DNA of 64,000 nucleotides from Lantana camara (GCA_037501455.1 CM074857.1:97311501-97375500), one strand, 5' to 3'; positions 47,766-60,471 are shown, counted from the stretch's first letter. The notes: generated by a model from the sequence alone, not told the origin. Made by a program: numbers and translations.

Positions 47766-49787
47766 CACAGCTTACATTAGGACTTGTTTCATAAATTATT
47801 AACCTACAAATTTTATGGATTAGGGGAGCTCTTATGCACGCACACATAATTGGAAACACAAAATTGTGATCATTAAATTAAAAAATTTGTGCTTAAATCG
47901 AATCAAATCTAACTGAAATAGTTCAATATTGAAAGTTTTACTAATTATGTATATGTAAGAGGAATTGTTTTTTTATATTTGCATGAAAATTTTAACATAT
48001 ATATTACAAATCAAAAGCTTGTAATTTGAATTTATAATTAATTATTATTTAATAATTATTAGCAATTAAATTATATCTATATAAAAAATAATTTAAATTC
48101 TAATTTTGAATTAATTTTTTTTGTCATTAAACTAACTAAATAAAAAAAATTCAATAATAAAATCACCATAATTAATTATGTTTCTAATTTATCGTTAATC
48201 ATAATTAATTAATTCTTACTTTTTACCTTAATATAATAATAAAATAAATATTTAATTTATATTAATAAATTGTGAATGAAAGAGGAATATAACGATTAGA
48301 ATAGTTACATTTTGTTAAAAAATGGCAATTTAAAAACTTTATTAAAAATATTATATTTAATCCCTATATTAGTATGATTAATTATAGTTAACCCCAAGGG
48401 TAATAATGGAATAAAAAATTGAATAAAGTCAACAGAAAGTATTTTTTGAATTTCAATTGAATTTTTACTGACGACAATACTTTTTAAACAAAAATGGAGT
48501 TGAAATATAATTAATTATTTTTTAAAAAATAATATCTATATTTTAATTTAAATATGATGATAAATTATAATTATTCTGTTTAATTTGAGAGTTAGGCCTT
48601 TTAAAACATGAAGGGAAAAGAAATATCTTAGCATTATTTTACTATTTAAAGAAAAAATCTCGGAATTCTTCACGCGATCCTAAGCGTGGCGGTGGAGTCA
48701 CGCCACGTAAGCCTTGCACGCACAGCTGTCCTCAGCTACCAACACGTGTCTTGTCTAGCTGCTCTGCCAAAACACTACTAATTAATACGCTGCCGTTTTA
48801 GTATTTAAAGCTTATTGATTTGGGCAATCCCACTTTTCACATTTCCAAACCAGACATGGCTTTCGCTAATTCAACTTTCGGATATCAAATGAAGGATGTG
48901 AAATCGAATATTAGCTGTATTCCTATTTTTTAATATATCTTTTCTTATATAGTTTTACTAAATTACATTCTACATTATATTTTAGTCCAATTATATCAAA
49001 TACTTATTCGTAAATGTCAATGGAGAATGGAGAATAGATTTTCTTTTTCTTTTATAACAATAATTCAAATTTGAATTCTTATAACCATTTATGATGTGTA
49101 TTTAAAAGAAGGGTTAATCTTTCTTTGCACCCCAATCTCTGAGGCTTGTTGCACTTTGGTACCCAACCTTTAAATTTTGATGAATCAGTACCCAACCTAT
49201 ATAAGTTGTTAAATCGCAATACCCAAGTCAAAATTCCGGCCTAATTTTCCGGCAAAAGGACAACACGTGAGGTTCACATGACTTTTTAAGGGTAAAAAAG
49301 TCATTTTGTATTTTACTAATTAAAAAACACTAAAAAAGGGAAAAAAGGAAAATGGAAGGACTTCTGTCATTTGTGATTTTGGGTGAGAAAAAGGGAAAAA
49401 CAGGGGCAAGACTGTGAGATCTCGCCGAAGTGGAGGCCGAAAGGTGGTGGTCATCGTCGGCCGAGGGGAAGACGTCCAGTAGTGGTTTTCTTGCTTCAGG
49501 GAGGGAGAAAGAAGTGAAGACAGCGCCGACAATGCTGGGTGGTCGGCGAATCTGCTACCGAGAGAGAGAAAATGAAACGAGACACATAAAGGAGAGGAGT
49601 GCAAGAAGAGGGAGGGGAGAGGAGAGGGGGGATCGGAGATGGGTGACCGACGGTCGCTACAGGAGCTGGAAGTCGTGCAGTTGGGGGTTTTTGTCCCTCT
49701 TACTGTTTTGGGTCGAGGAGGGGAAGGGAGAGAGATGGCAGGTGAGGAAAAGGGGCAAATGAGAGGTGATTCGGAGTTAGCGGTTGG
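47766..49787. other. AT-rich spacer and a GC-rich, possibly transposon-derived segment
   Basis: 47766-49120 is AT-rich with no gene seen. 49120-49320 has GCACTTTGGTACCCAACC-type sequence of the sort often met at the edges of plant Mutator-like elements. 49320-49787 is purine-rich and open in several frames on both strands, but no product shows a known domain or a convincing composition. I do not call a gene here. Confidence 0.45.
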
Positions 49788-50577
49788 CGGCGGCAATGAT
49801 GTTCGGTTCCGTCGGGGCTGCTGCTTAATTCACAGAGGTTCTTATCCCCACTTCAGGTGTGCTTTTGATTCGAATTGGTTTGTGGGTTTTGATGGTATTG
49901 TGAGAATTTTGTGAAGAATATTTTTTGATTGTCTTTTGAGATATTAGACTTATGAAGAATCTGGTGTATTTGGACTAAATCTGTAGCACCCCTATACGTA
50001 GAGATGCCACACCCCCGCACTATAGGCTGATCCACATACGAAATGGATAATCCGTACATGAACTAACCTATAGCGAACGGGTGACAAGTAAAAAAACAAG
50101 CTAGCTAGGCGGGACTAGACCCTCAAAGGAATTAAATCCAATACATGAAACTCGAAAGTGGAAGCATGACATTATCATTTCGTCATTCTATCAAATATCC
50201 AAATCTCATCATATGGTAACTAACATATCAATACATTATCATCTCCAACTATTAACAATAATTGTAATATGCTAAGTCTGGAAATGTCACTATCACGAGA
50301 ATATATGAAATGCTAGACTCAGCTGGACGACACGACCCGACTCCCGCCTAGCACGCCACGGTGAAAACCTGAAAGGTGGAGGCGTCAGTCTGTGAAGACC
50401 GAGTGAGGGGTATAAATACACATTAGCACAAATAACAGGCAAGTTATAACCTCGGTTAAGGTTTTATAACTTAAGATAATATAAGTTCAAGAATAACATA
50501 GAACTCGCCCGAGATTACAACTATCAATATCAAGCACTTTATTAACTAATATGCAATCATGCAATTCAATTACACTG
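49788..50577. repeat. 790-bp direct duplication, copy 1
   Basis: Nearly identical to 57191-57980, from CGGCGGCAATGATGTTCGG to AATTACACTG. It spans about 195 bp of unassigned sequence and the 3' end of a minus-strand Tekay-like LTR. A chromovirus lies between the two copies. Confidence 0.95.
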
Positions 50578-51344
50578 CACACATATCAGTTTCATGAATT
50601 CAGTTCCATAAACTCCTTCACTCCCTGAACTCCATCACTCCAATGAACTCCATCACTCCAATAACGGGAAGGTTGTGAGCCTTCACCATTCACGGTAACA
50701 CGGTCACGGTTCAATCACGGTAACATGGTAAACATGACTTGTAACATGATACACGGTTTTCTTTCAATAAGCATGACTCGAGAGTTAGAAACAATTATAA
50801 CTATATATACCGTTTGGCCTGAAATCCACATAAGGTTATACGGGTTCTATGTAACTAGCAATTAAACCTCACCTTTACCGACAAAATGCAAGTGAGTCAC
50901 GGCCTACGGCCCTGCTCCTCATCACGGGGAAGCTGGTCTGTGCAAGAAAGGCGTGTACACGTGAGACATGACTCTAAGTGGACCAAATATGACGAACGGC
51001 GAAAATGCAACGAGATGATGAGCAATGTACAATGTGGCATGAAAATATCTTGTTTTAGCATGTAATCAATCATATAATAACAAGTTGAGATCAAATAAAT
51101 CATTGGGTTAAAATCCCAAAATACCATTTTTATACAGAATGTTTTGTTCTGTCGCAGGCCTGGGAACGGTCGTTCCGGGTCTCAGTTAAAACTGGGAAGG
51201 GCCGTTCCCATGCCCCTCCAAAGCGTGTCAGTGTTTCCAACATTTAAAATCGCGCTTCTTCTAGGAACGGCCCTTCCGGCTCGCAGGCCAAAATGGGAAC
51301 GGCCTTTCCCGGGCTCGCAGGCCAAAATGGGAACGGCCTTTCCC
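49982..51344 (-). mobile_element. Tekay-like gypsy LTR, minus strand, interrupted
   Basis: It starts TGTAGCACCCCTATACG (reverse complement of the LTR 3' end) and runs to the chromovirus at 51345. The last 180 bp hold at least five imperfect copies of the GGAACGGCCGTTCC palindrome, at about 51164, 51194, 51263, 51295 and 51329. The 5' half of the LTR is not found on the other side of the chromovirus. Confidence 0.75.
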
Positions 51345-51880
51345 GGGCACCGAGTAGGTTGCTAGGAACTGTGCACCGTGTGGCTAGTAGCGGCTTCTTG
51401 CTCGCTACGTACGCCTAAACCAACTATGTACGTACGCTGTACGTCGCACTCACGCCCACCCCAGTGGAACGCTTTAGAGGGACAGCAACATTGAAGGGAA
51501 ATTAACTTTTATTATATTCACCAAGAATATAGTACACTTGTGCGGGCGTCCACAAAGGACCAGGGAGATTGCCCGAGATTACAATAGAACGCTGCTTAAC
51601 TATGCTTCGAATACCTGCTCTCCCCTAAAGTACTTAAAAAAAATATTTCTGTTGTGACCTCACTTACTATTACAGGGGGTTACACCGCGCGAAAAGCGGG
51701 ACAAAAGGGCAGCAACTTGCCCACTACCGACTAACTAACTATTTACATGTACAAAGACCCTAGCACCTAAGACTCGATAGCAGTTTGTCTTGTCGTTGAT
51801 GCGGTCTTGGTTGCGGGGTGGCCTGGCGGCCACGTTGAGTCGCGGGTCAAGGGGCCCTAGAGCGCGGGCGACCCTTGACA
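51345..51880 (-). repeat. 3' LTR of the chromovirus
   Basis: On the minus strand it begins TGTCAAGGGTCGCC next to the polypurine tract GGTGGGGGAGGA (51881-51892). The far end, CTCGGTGCCC, is set by comparison with the other LTR and lacks the usual CA. Confidence 0.88.
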
Positions 51881-51895
51881 TCCTCCCCCACCTGA

Positions 51896-54800
51896 GATGG
51901 CGACGTCCTCGGCGTCATTGAGGCATGGTAATCTTCGATCATCTGTTTAAACGCCTTCAGGTTCGTTACCCGCTCCCAAGTGTTCTCCTATTCGCTGTAT
52001 CCTATCCACTTCACCAGGTACTCGTCATACGTCTTGTTCGCTGTTCGTCCAACCCGGTAGTCAAGGATAGCTTCTGCGGCACGCTTCTCTGTCTTTTTCA
52101 GCTCCAGTTGGGGACGGCTCGGCAGGTTTCGGGATTCGTCGTCCATATCTGCAGAATAAGGTTTGAGCTGACTTACATGTAGAACATTGTGCATTTTCCA
52201 CCAAGGGGGTAGCTCCAGTTTATAGGCCACCTTCCCAATACGTTTGATCACAGTAATAGGTCCGATGTATTTTTGCATCAAGCGAGGATCCCTCCCCCTC
52301 GATGATTTAGAGTGCCTGGGATCAGGGACCTTAACCATGACTTTATCTCCCGCTTCAAATTCCAAGAAGCGCCGGTTCAGATCTGCATATCTTTTCATCC
52401 GCTTTTGAGCTTTCTCCAGGTAACTTCGAGTAATTTCCACATTCTGTTTCCATTCCTGAGAGAAACTCCGTGCGAGAGGAGATTTTCCACCTTGTGGGGA
52501 GTCAACGGTGTGCGGGAGTAGCGGTTGTTGCCCGGTAATAATCTCAAAAGCACTCTTATTTGTGGAAGAGCTTTTCTGAGCGTTGAAGCACAACTGAGCA
52601 ACATCCAGGAGCTTCACCCAATCCTTTTGAGTACCCCGAACAAAGTGCCGAAGATACTCCTCCAACATAGAATTAAACCGCTTAGTTTGGCCATCGGATT
52701 GTGGGTGATTGCTCGAGCTCATATTCAGCGTGGACCCGAAGATTTTGAAAAGTTCGGTCCAAAATGCGCCAGTAAACCGAGAGTCCCGATCACTGACAAT
52801 ATCTTTCGGCAGTCCCCAGTATTTAACAATATGCTTGAAGAAGAGATGAGTTGTCCCTTCTGCCGTAACATGTTTGGGAGCTGCGATAAAGGTAGCGTAC
52901 TTCGAGAAGCGATCCACCACGACAATTATGTTGCCCAAGTCCCCCACTTTAGGCAAACCAGATATGTAATCCATGGATACGTTTTCCCACGGTCTTGTGG
53001 GCACCGGCAATGGTTCCAGTAATCCTGCCTTCTTTTGGTGGTCCGCCTTGTCTTGTTGACACACTAGGCAAGTGCGGACATACGTTTCGACATCATCCCG
53101 CATCTGCGGCCAGTAGTAAGCCCTATTCAATAAGGCCCATGTGCGTTCCACTCCTGGATGACCGGCCCACAAGGTATCATGACATTCCGCGATAAGGGAT
53201 TTTCTCAATTTTCCGCCCTTAGGAATGTAGATACGATTCCCTTTTGTCCTCAATAAACCGTCTTCCACCCAAAATTATCGAGTCTTACACTGCTCGACCA
53301 ATTTCATCAGAGACTGCGCAACATCATCATTCGGCAACATGTCTCGTATCTGGTCCAATACTGAGGTAGCAACTTTACTTGAGGTAAGGGCAGCTACCGA
53401 CCCCAGTTTTGCTAAATCTGCCCTCCGACTTAGGGCATCAGCCACATGATTGCTGGACCCAGCACGATACTCGATCATGAAATTGAATTCTGACAGCAGC
53501 TCTTGCCAACGTGCCTGCTTGCTGGTAAGCTTTGACTGCGACATGAAATGGCTTACCGCAGTGTTATCCGTCCTTACCACAAAAGGAGATCCCAGGAGGT
53601 AATGACGCCATGTCCTCAGGCAATGGACCACGGCCAACAACTCCTTCTCGTGCGCTGAGTAGCGCCTCTCCACATCCTTTAACTTCCTACTCTCGAACGC
53701 CATCGGGTGCTTGTCTTGAATCAACACCCCTCCCAAAGCAAAGTCTGACGCATCCGTCTCCACCTCAAAGGGTTTCGATAGATCGGGGAGCGCCAACACC
53801 GGTTCCGACACCATAGCCCTCTTTAGATCCTCAAATGCCTCCTGGCACTGTGGGGACCAATTCCAGGTCTCCGTCTTCTTCGTCAAGTCAGTGAGGGGGC
53901 GGGCTATCTCAGAGTACCCCTTCACAAATCTCCTATAGTAATTCGCCAATCCAAGGAACGACCTTACACCATGCACATCCTTTGGGGGTTGCCAGTCCAT
54001 GATGGCCATTATCTTCTTCGGATCCATTTTGATCTTCCTTCTTTCCACAATGTGACCCAAGAAATTTATCCTCTCTTGAGCAAACGAGCACTTTGATGGC
54101 TTAGCATAGAGTTCATGCTCACGCAGCCTTGTCAGGACCTTCCGCAGATGCTCTGCATGCTCTGCTAAAGTCTCGCTATACACCACAATGTCATCCAAGT
54201 AAACTACCACGAACTCATCCAGAAACCCGTGTAGCACTTGGTTCATCAGAGTACAGAACGTCGCCGGGGCATTCGTCAGGCCGAATAGCATGACGAGGAA
54301 GTCATATGCCCCATATCTCGTGACCACTGTCGTTTTCTGTTCATCACCCTCCTTGATTCTGACTTGCCAATACCCCGATCGCAGGTCGATCTTAGAGAAG
54401 TATTGTGCCCGACTTAAACGGTCGAAGCAATCCGCCACCAGAGGAATGGGGTACGAATTCTTCACCGTGATTTTATTTAAGGCCCGATAGTCGCAACACA
54501 TCCGCAGTGATCCATCAGATTTCTTTTGGAACAATACTGGAGCTCCATAAGGCGACTTAGCGGGCTTGATGATCCTACATTCTAACATCTCCTTCAGCTG
54601 TTTTCTGAGCTCTTCAAGCTCAGGTTGTGTCATACGGTATGGGGCCCTAGCAGGGGGCTTCGTGCCAGGCACTAGTTCAATCTCATGATCTACCGCTCTT
54701 CTGGGCGGTAACTTCCTAGGCAGTTCGTCCGGCATGACCTCCTCGAATTCACTTAGAATTCCCTTGATCAAACCAGGGATCGGCCCTGACGTTTCTTCCA

Positions 54801-56599
54801 TCTCTTCGAATTTCAGAGCGCACAGAAAATGAGGGTTCATTCCTCTTGTACCCCTTTTGGAATTGCATGGCGGAGATATCCTTCTCCGCTGTTTTCTCCA
54901 ATAGTACTAGGATTAAGCAAGGTTTAGACCCCATCATCATCAAGGAGTCTACGTGAGGCATAACCGCCGTACCTGTATCCCGTAAAAATTCAAGCCCGAG
55001 AATAAGTTTGAAATCATCCATCATCACCACTGAGAGGTTGGTTCTTCCCTCAAATTGTCCAACCTTGATAGGTACCGACCTAGTTATACCCGCAACTGGC
55101 TGTGCGGCCGAGTTGATTGCTTTCACCCGACCAACTCCATTTTCCAGTACTAATCCTAATCTCTCCACCTCGGTGCTTGCCAAGTAGTTGTGCGTAGCAC
55201 CAGTATCGATCATCGCCCTTATGGACTTCCCATTGACCTTCATGTCAACGAACATGAGCCCCTTCTTCTTCGTGGGCTTACCCTTTTCCTCAGTTTTGTT
55301 TCCCAACAGAGCCGGCGTATGCTTTACCGTGTTCGTCGACACTCTTCGTTGTGCCGCAACTTGATGAATCAGGGGGTTACATCGGTGGGAAATAGCCCCC
55401 AGATTCTCTTCCACCTCAACATCATACGCCTCACCTCCATTATCGGCCACAACCTGTGGCCCATCTCCTGCCTGTTCTGCTACTTTCTCGGCAAGCTTCG
55501 ACAAGCTCGCCAATGTGTTCACCAGTTGTTTATTTTGGGGGCAGTTTTGCATGTAGTGTGCCGCATCGCTACAAAGGAAGCATCACCGTTGTGGGATTGT
55601 GAACGGCCTGCTCTCTGTAGGTTTGTTCCTATTAAAACTTGCATGAGAGCTTGCGGTGCTTGGGGACGGTCTCTCTTTCCCACTGTTATACGGACCACTT
55701 CGGAAGGGTCTCGGCCCTCCTCCGACTCCTCCTCTCGTTGGTGCCGAGCTTGTTGTTGGCGGCACCCGCCGAGGTTCTGGGTTGAAATCCATCAGTCTCT
55801 CGGCCGCTCCCATTGCGGCATTAAGGTTCGTCACTCTCTGACGCTGGAGTTCGCTCCTCACATATGGTTTCAAGCCTTCCATAAACGTGAAGAGCTTATC
55901 CTTTTCTGACATATCGGTGATGCTCAACATGTGCGTTGAGAAAGCCTTCACATAGTCTCTTATAGAACCCGTTTGCTTGAGTTCACGCAATGCCTTGTGA
56001 GCAATGTATTCAACATTCTCAGGGAAGAATTGTTGTCTGATTGCTTCCCGGAGATCGTTCCACGTGTCCAAACGCACCACCCCCGCTTGGATTTCAGCAT
56101 GCTTCCTTCTCCACCACAATTTAGCATCCCCAGCCAAGTACATTGTGGCCGTCATCACTTTCCTTGCCTCGTCGTTTATGTGCGCAGCGAGGAAATACTG
56201 CTCCATATCAAAGAGGAAGTTCTCAACTTCCTTCGCATCTCTTGCCCCTTCGTAGGCTTTCGGTTCAGGAATCCGAAGCCTCGCAACTGGATCGTGGTTC
56301 ACAGCCCCTCCGTTCCCCACAGCTCTCTGGAGTATTCCAATTTGTATTCTCATCTCTTCCATATCGCGCCTCACTCCCTCGAGGTCGCTCGTTCTGATTA
56401 TTTCCGCAAAAGCTTGGCAGGCAGCCCTGCTCTCGCCAAGCTGAGCTTGGAGGTCCACGACCTCCTCTTCCAACGTTTCAACCTTTTCCTCTAGGCTCGC
56501 AACAACATATGAGAGCCTTTCATTTTCTTCTTCCACGTCATCCAATCATACTTTAGTGCTTTTCTTTATGGGCTCCACGACCCCTGATTCTTCTGCCAT
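51896..56599 (-). pseudogene. Chromovirus gag-pol with chromodomain, multiply disrupted
   Basis: The ATG at 56599 starts MAEESGVVEP, and a TGA stops it at codon 18. The frame resumes with a coiled-coil region (LEEKVETLEEEVVDLQAQL) and gag (about 56300-55800). A TGA after TIPQR precedes the zinc knuckle CFLCSDAAHYMQNC (near 55560). The protease has MIDTGATHNYL (near 55210). A frameshift lies near 54840. RT carries YLDDIVVYS (near 54185), and RNase H has [12 protein letters not shown] and RTDNTAV. A TAA near 53273 follows. Integrase has HPGVERTW...CLVCQQDK, MDYISGLP, SDRDSRF and HPQSDGQT. The chromodomain (EAILDYRVGRTANKTYDEYLVKWIGYSE) is cut by TAG at 51988, after which ENTWE still reads on in frame. 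The chromodomain normally targets insertion to marked chromatin. Every domain is recognisable; none of the frame is usable whole. Confidence 0.93.
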
Positions 56600-56633
56600 A
56601 TTCTTACCTCGGTCCTGTGGATCAAGAGCCGAG

Positions 56634-56646
56634 GCTCTGATACCAC
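56634..56646 (-). other. Primer-binding site of the chromovirus
   Basis: On the minus strand TGGTATCAGAGCC, matching initiator tRNA-Met, starts about 10 bp after the last base shared by the two LTRs. Confidence 0.8.
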
Positions 56647-56654
56647 CTCTCACG

Positions 56655-57190
56655 GGGCACCGAGTAGGTTGCTAGGAACTGTGCACCGTGTGGCTAGTAG
56701 CGGCTTCTTGCTCGCTACGTACGCCTAAACCAACAAAGTACGTACGCTGTACGTCGCACTCACGCCCACCCCAGTGGAACGCTTTAGAGGGACAGCAACA
56801 TTGAAGGGAAATTAACTTTCATTATATTCACCAAGAATATAGTACACTTGTGCGGGCGTCCACAAAGGACCAGGGAGATTGCCCGAGATTACAATAGAAC
56901 GCTGCTTAACTATGCTTCAAATACCTGCTCTCCCCTAAAGTACTTAAAAAAAATATTTCTGTTGTGACCTCACTTACTATTACAGGGGGTTACACCGCGC
57001 GAAAAGCGGGATAAAAGGGCAGCAACTTGCCCACTACCGACTAACTAACTATTTACATGTACAAAGACCCTAGCACCTAAGACTCGATAGCAGCTTGTCT
57101 TGTCGTTGATGCGGTCTTGGTTGCGGGGTGGCCTGGCGGCCACGTTGAGTCGCGGGTCAAGGGGCCCTAGAGCGCGGGCGACCCTTGACA
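56655..57190 (-). repeat. 5' LTR of the chromovirus
   Basis: Partner of 51345-51880. Its outer end at 57190 coincides exactly with the start of the second copy of the 790-bp duplication. Confidence 0.9.
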
Positions 57191-57980
57191 CGGCAGCAAT
57201 GATGTTCGGTTCCGTCGGGGCTGCTGCTTAATTCACCGAGGTTCTTATCCCCACTTCAGGTGTGCTTTTTATTCGAATTGGTTTGTGGGTTTTGATGGTA
57301 TTGTGAGAATTTTGTGAAGAATATTTTTTGATTGTCTTTTGAGATATTAGATTTATGAAGAATCTGGTGTATTTGGACTAAATCTGTAGCACCCCTACAC
57401 GTAGAGATGCCACACCCCCGCACTATAGGCTGATCCACATACTAAATGGACAATCCGTACATGAACTAACCTATAGCGAACGGGTGACAAGTAAAAAAAC
57501 AAGCTAGCTAGGCGGGACTAGACCCTCAAAGGAATTAAATCCAATACATGAAACTCGAAAGTGGAAGCATGACATTATCATTTCGTCATTCTATCAAATA
57601 TCCAAATCTCATCATATGGTAACTAACATATCAATACATTATCATCTCCAACTATTAACAATAATTGTAATATGCTAAGTCTGGAAATGTCACTATCACG
57701 AGAATATATGAAATGCTAGACTCAGCTGGACGACACGACCCGACTCCCGCCTAGCACGCCACGGTGAAAACCTGAAAGGTGGAGGCGTCAGTCTGTGAAG
57801 ACCGAGTGAGGGGTATAAAGACACATTAGCACAAATAACAGGCAAGTTATAACCTCGGTTAAGGTTTTATAACTCAAGATAATATAAGTTCAAGAATAAC
57901 ATAAAACTCGCCCGAGATTACAACTATCAATATCAAGCACTTTATTAACTAATATGCAATCATGCAATTCAATTACACTG
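57191..57980. repeat. 790-bp direct duplication, copy 2
   Basis: It repeats 49788-50577 at the same length with few differences. It includes the LTR end TGTAGCACCCCTACACG at 57385 and stops where a new LTR begins at 57981. Confidence 0.95.
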
Positions 57981-58386
57981 TGTAACGCCCCAATTTCAGG
58001 TACGCTCGACACGTGTGAGTTTCGAGCGTTAGGATTTTATTTTATTATTTTCGCTTAGTTAATTTAAACGTGTTACATTAATTTTTATAAATTGCGTGCA
58101 ACATGAATATGTGGAAATATATAAAATATGTGTCAACTTGAGAATTATCGTATCATTGGAATTTAATTATTACATGAACTAATTGTCCAATTTGATTTAA
58201 TTGCCAAATTGTCCATAATTGCTCAATACGTTCTCTTTGAGGGACTAAATTGCATGAGAACTCTTTGGACCTAATTGATCATTTGCAAACTTTGCACCCT
58301 TAATTGTATAACTTATAAAACTTGGGGGATTGGATCATAATTATTACATATTTCCCCAAAAATATCGATATATGCATCTCTTTCAC
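57981..58386 (+). mobile_element. Tekay-like LTR, plus strand, first 406 bp only
   Basis: It starts TGTAACGCCCCAATTTCAGG and is identical by eye to 59531-59936. After TCTCTTTCAC it departs from the second LTR, so it is a truncated or internally deleted LTR. Confidence 0.88.
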
Positions 58387-59178
58387 TAGGAAGACGTTTC
58401 ACTAGGACTTGATTTCTTCGGTATCTATGCAAGTGTGCTTGCTGAACTACTCTCACGGGACGACGACCTTGATTCCTCTATTGCCAATATCTGCCGTATT
58501 GTTAACTAAGGGAGTAAGAACTCAACTTTCAGATTGCAAACAAGAAGTCAGGAATGTTGCTTCGGGAAAAGGTTTACTCTAATTACTAAGGTCGGAGAAA
58601 TGGTAACATCTGTTTTCTCTGCTCGTTGGACAAGAACTTGCTTGGAACACAAAGTCAGTCTTTTAAGCTTGAACGGGCAATTACACTCTAACAAGAAAAT
58701 CAGGGTGTTCTCAATTCTGGAATCGGAGAGTAGATGTGAAAATCAGTGCAAGAATGGTTCAACCGGTAAATCTGTAATTCAGACGGGTCTGAAGATGTGG
58801 TGATTAATGATGATTTACGGATTATGTTAGAAATAGCACAATGGCAGAAAGGGCTATCAAGAATGGGAATATCGAACCGTAGTGGTGCAAAGCGGGAAAA
58901 TCTCAACTAAAGAATCAAGTATTCAACCGAATTAACTCAGTTCCAGAATTTCAATCCTCGGTGAACGGTACACTTAATCATGCATATCATGTGCATCATT
59001 ATTTTATTATTATTATCATTATTTTGTTATTTCTGTACATGACTTCTTGTTGTTATTAATTATTTGTTGTTAATTGTTACGTGAACGATTACTTGCATAA
59101 ATGATAATTTATTTGATTCTTGCGTATTAATTGTAAGTATGTGTCTAAGTGATCACTTGAATTTTATTTCGTGTGTGT

Positions 59179-59284
59179 GAGAGACGGGGATTCTCTCCGG
59201 GTTACCAAGAGACGGGGTTTCTCTTGCTACTTGCTCGAGAGACGGGGTTCTCTCGTTAATTGTTTGAGAGTCGGGGCACTCTCA
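59179..59284 (+). repeat. Four-hairpin array with constant CGGGG loop
   Basis: Units: GAGAGA/TCTCTC (59179-59197), AAGAGA/TCTCTT (59207-59225), CGAGAGA/TCTCTCG (59236-59255), TGAGAGT/ACTCTCA (59265-59284). Every loop begins CGGGG. Stem differences between units are compensated on the opposite arm. Confidence 0.85.
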
Positions 59285-59515
59285 ATATTTTCAGCTATTT
59301 GCCAAATTGTTTTAGAGGAAAGGTTATATTTTCTTTCGAGTGATTAGACTCCGGAAAGTTGAGGGTCGTGATTTCACACCTGGGCGGACTTTGCGGATCA
59401 AAGACCTCTTTCTAACTAATCCCTGACGGGGAGTAGCTAACCCGCGTGGGATGAACACGTAAGAGCCAAATAAATTTCAGGAATCTAGGACATGGAATCC
59501 GAGGACGGATTCTCT

Positions 59516-59530
59516 TAAGGGGGAGAGAAT
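59516..59530 (+). other. Polypurine tract
   Basis: An AAGGGGGAGAGAAT purine run sits immediately before the LTR that starts at 59531, as expected for the plus-strand primer of a gypsy element. Confidence 0.75.
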
Positions 59531-60471
59531 TGTAACGCCCCAATTTCAGGTACGCTCGACACGTGTGAGTTTCGAGCGTTAGGATTTTATTTTATTATTT
59601 TCGCTTAGTTAATTTAAACGTGTTACATTAATTTTTATAAATTGCGTGCAACATGAATATGTGGAAATATATAAAATATGTGTCAACTTGAGAATTATCG
59701 TATCATTGGAATTTAATTATTACATGAACTAATTGTCCAATTTGATTTAATTGCCAAATTGTCCATAATTGCTCAATACGTTCTCTTTGAGGGACTAAAT
59801 TGCATGAGAACTCTTTGGACCTAATTGATCATTTGCAAACTTTGCACCCTTAATTGTATAACTTATAAAACTTGGGGGATTGGATCATAATTATTACATA
59901 TTTCCCCAAAAATATCGATATATGCATCTCTTTCACAATCATCATTTTCATTCATCAAGAATCATCATCCATTTTGCTCCTTTCTACCGAGCCAAACCCC
60001 CAAGGAGGAAAAGGGAGATTGCATCCTTTCAAGTCATGATCATGAAGGAATTAGGAGCTTTGAAGCATCATCATCTCATCTCATCTCTTTCTTTCTTCCT
60101 TTCAAGGTATATGATTGATATTTCATGATTCTTGAATTTATGTATGAAGCTAGGGTTTAGGATTCAAGCTTGATAATTTATGTGTTTGGTGGTAGAAACT
60201 TGATTAGGAGCCTTAGACTTGAAAACATGTATGAATTCTTGAGAATTATGAGATTATATAATGAATTTGTATATATGCTAAAGTTGATGATTCTTGAGAA
60301 TCAAAGGATGAATTAAGTGTTTATGTTAGTTTTTATTGTACTTTAAGTATATAAGTATGTTTCTTACTTGATTTAATGCATTTGGTGGAAGTTTTGATGA
60401 TGTTTTGATGATTTTGAATGTGATCCGAGAGCTCCCCTGTTTTCTGCTCTGTTTTGAGCTTTCTGCTCAGC

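Larger units (their letters stand above)
51345..57190 (-). mobile_element. Full-length but inactivated chromovirus (Ty3/gypsy)
   Basis: 5846 bp on the minus strand: 5' LTR 57190-56655, PBS, gag, protease, RT, RNase H, integrase and chromodomain, polypurine tract, 3' LTR 51880-51345. The LTRs (536 bp each) differ at about six sites by eye, near 1%, so it is a recent insertion. The flanks TCCCG and CGGCA do not form a target duplication. At least four premature stops and a frameshift break the coding region. Confidence 0.93.
58387..59530 (+). mobile_element. Sequence between two LTR copies, with hairpin array and polypurine tract
   Basis: No retroviral domain is readable; an 89-codon frame at 58534-58803 shows no recognisable motif. 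Hairpin-forming repeats lie at 59179-59284. The right end (GAGGACGGATTCTCTTAAGGGGGAGAGAAT) looks like the classic gypsy end before a 3' LTR. Confidence 0.6.

Noticed and set aside
49320..49796. Possible gene with a Pro/Ser-rich product on the minus strand, or its plus-strand counterpart
   Set aside because: Both strands are open because of biased purine/pyrimidine composition. There is no domain, intron signal or homology that I recognise.
58534..58803. 89-codon plus-strand frame between the two LTR copies
   Set aside because: It has no recognisable motif, and the location within a deleted retrotransposon interior argues against a gene.
59179..59284. CRISPR-like array reading of the four repeated units
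   Set aside because: The units are hairpins with varying stems and irregular spacers in a plant retrotransposon. There are no exact repeats of CRISPR length and no cas genes.
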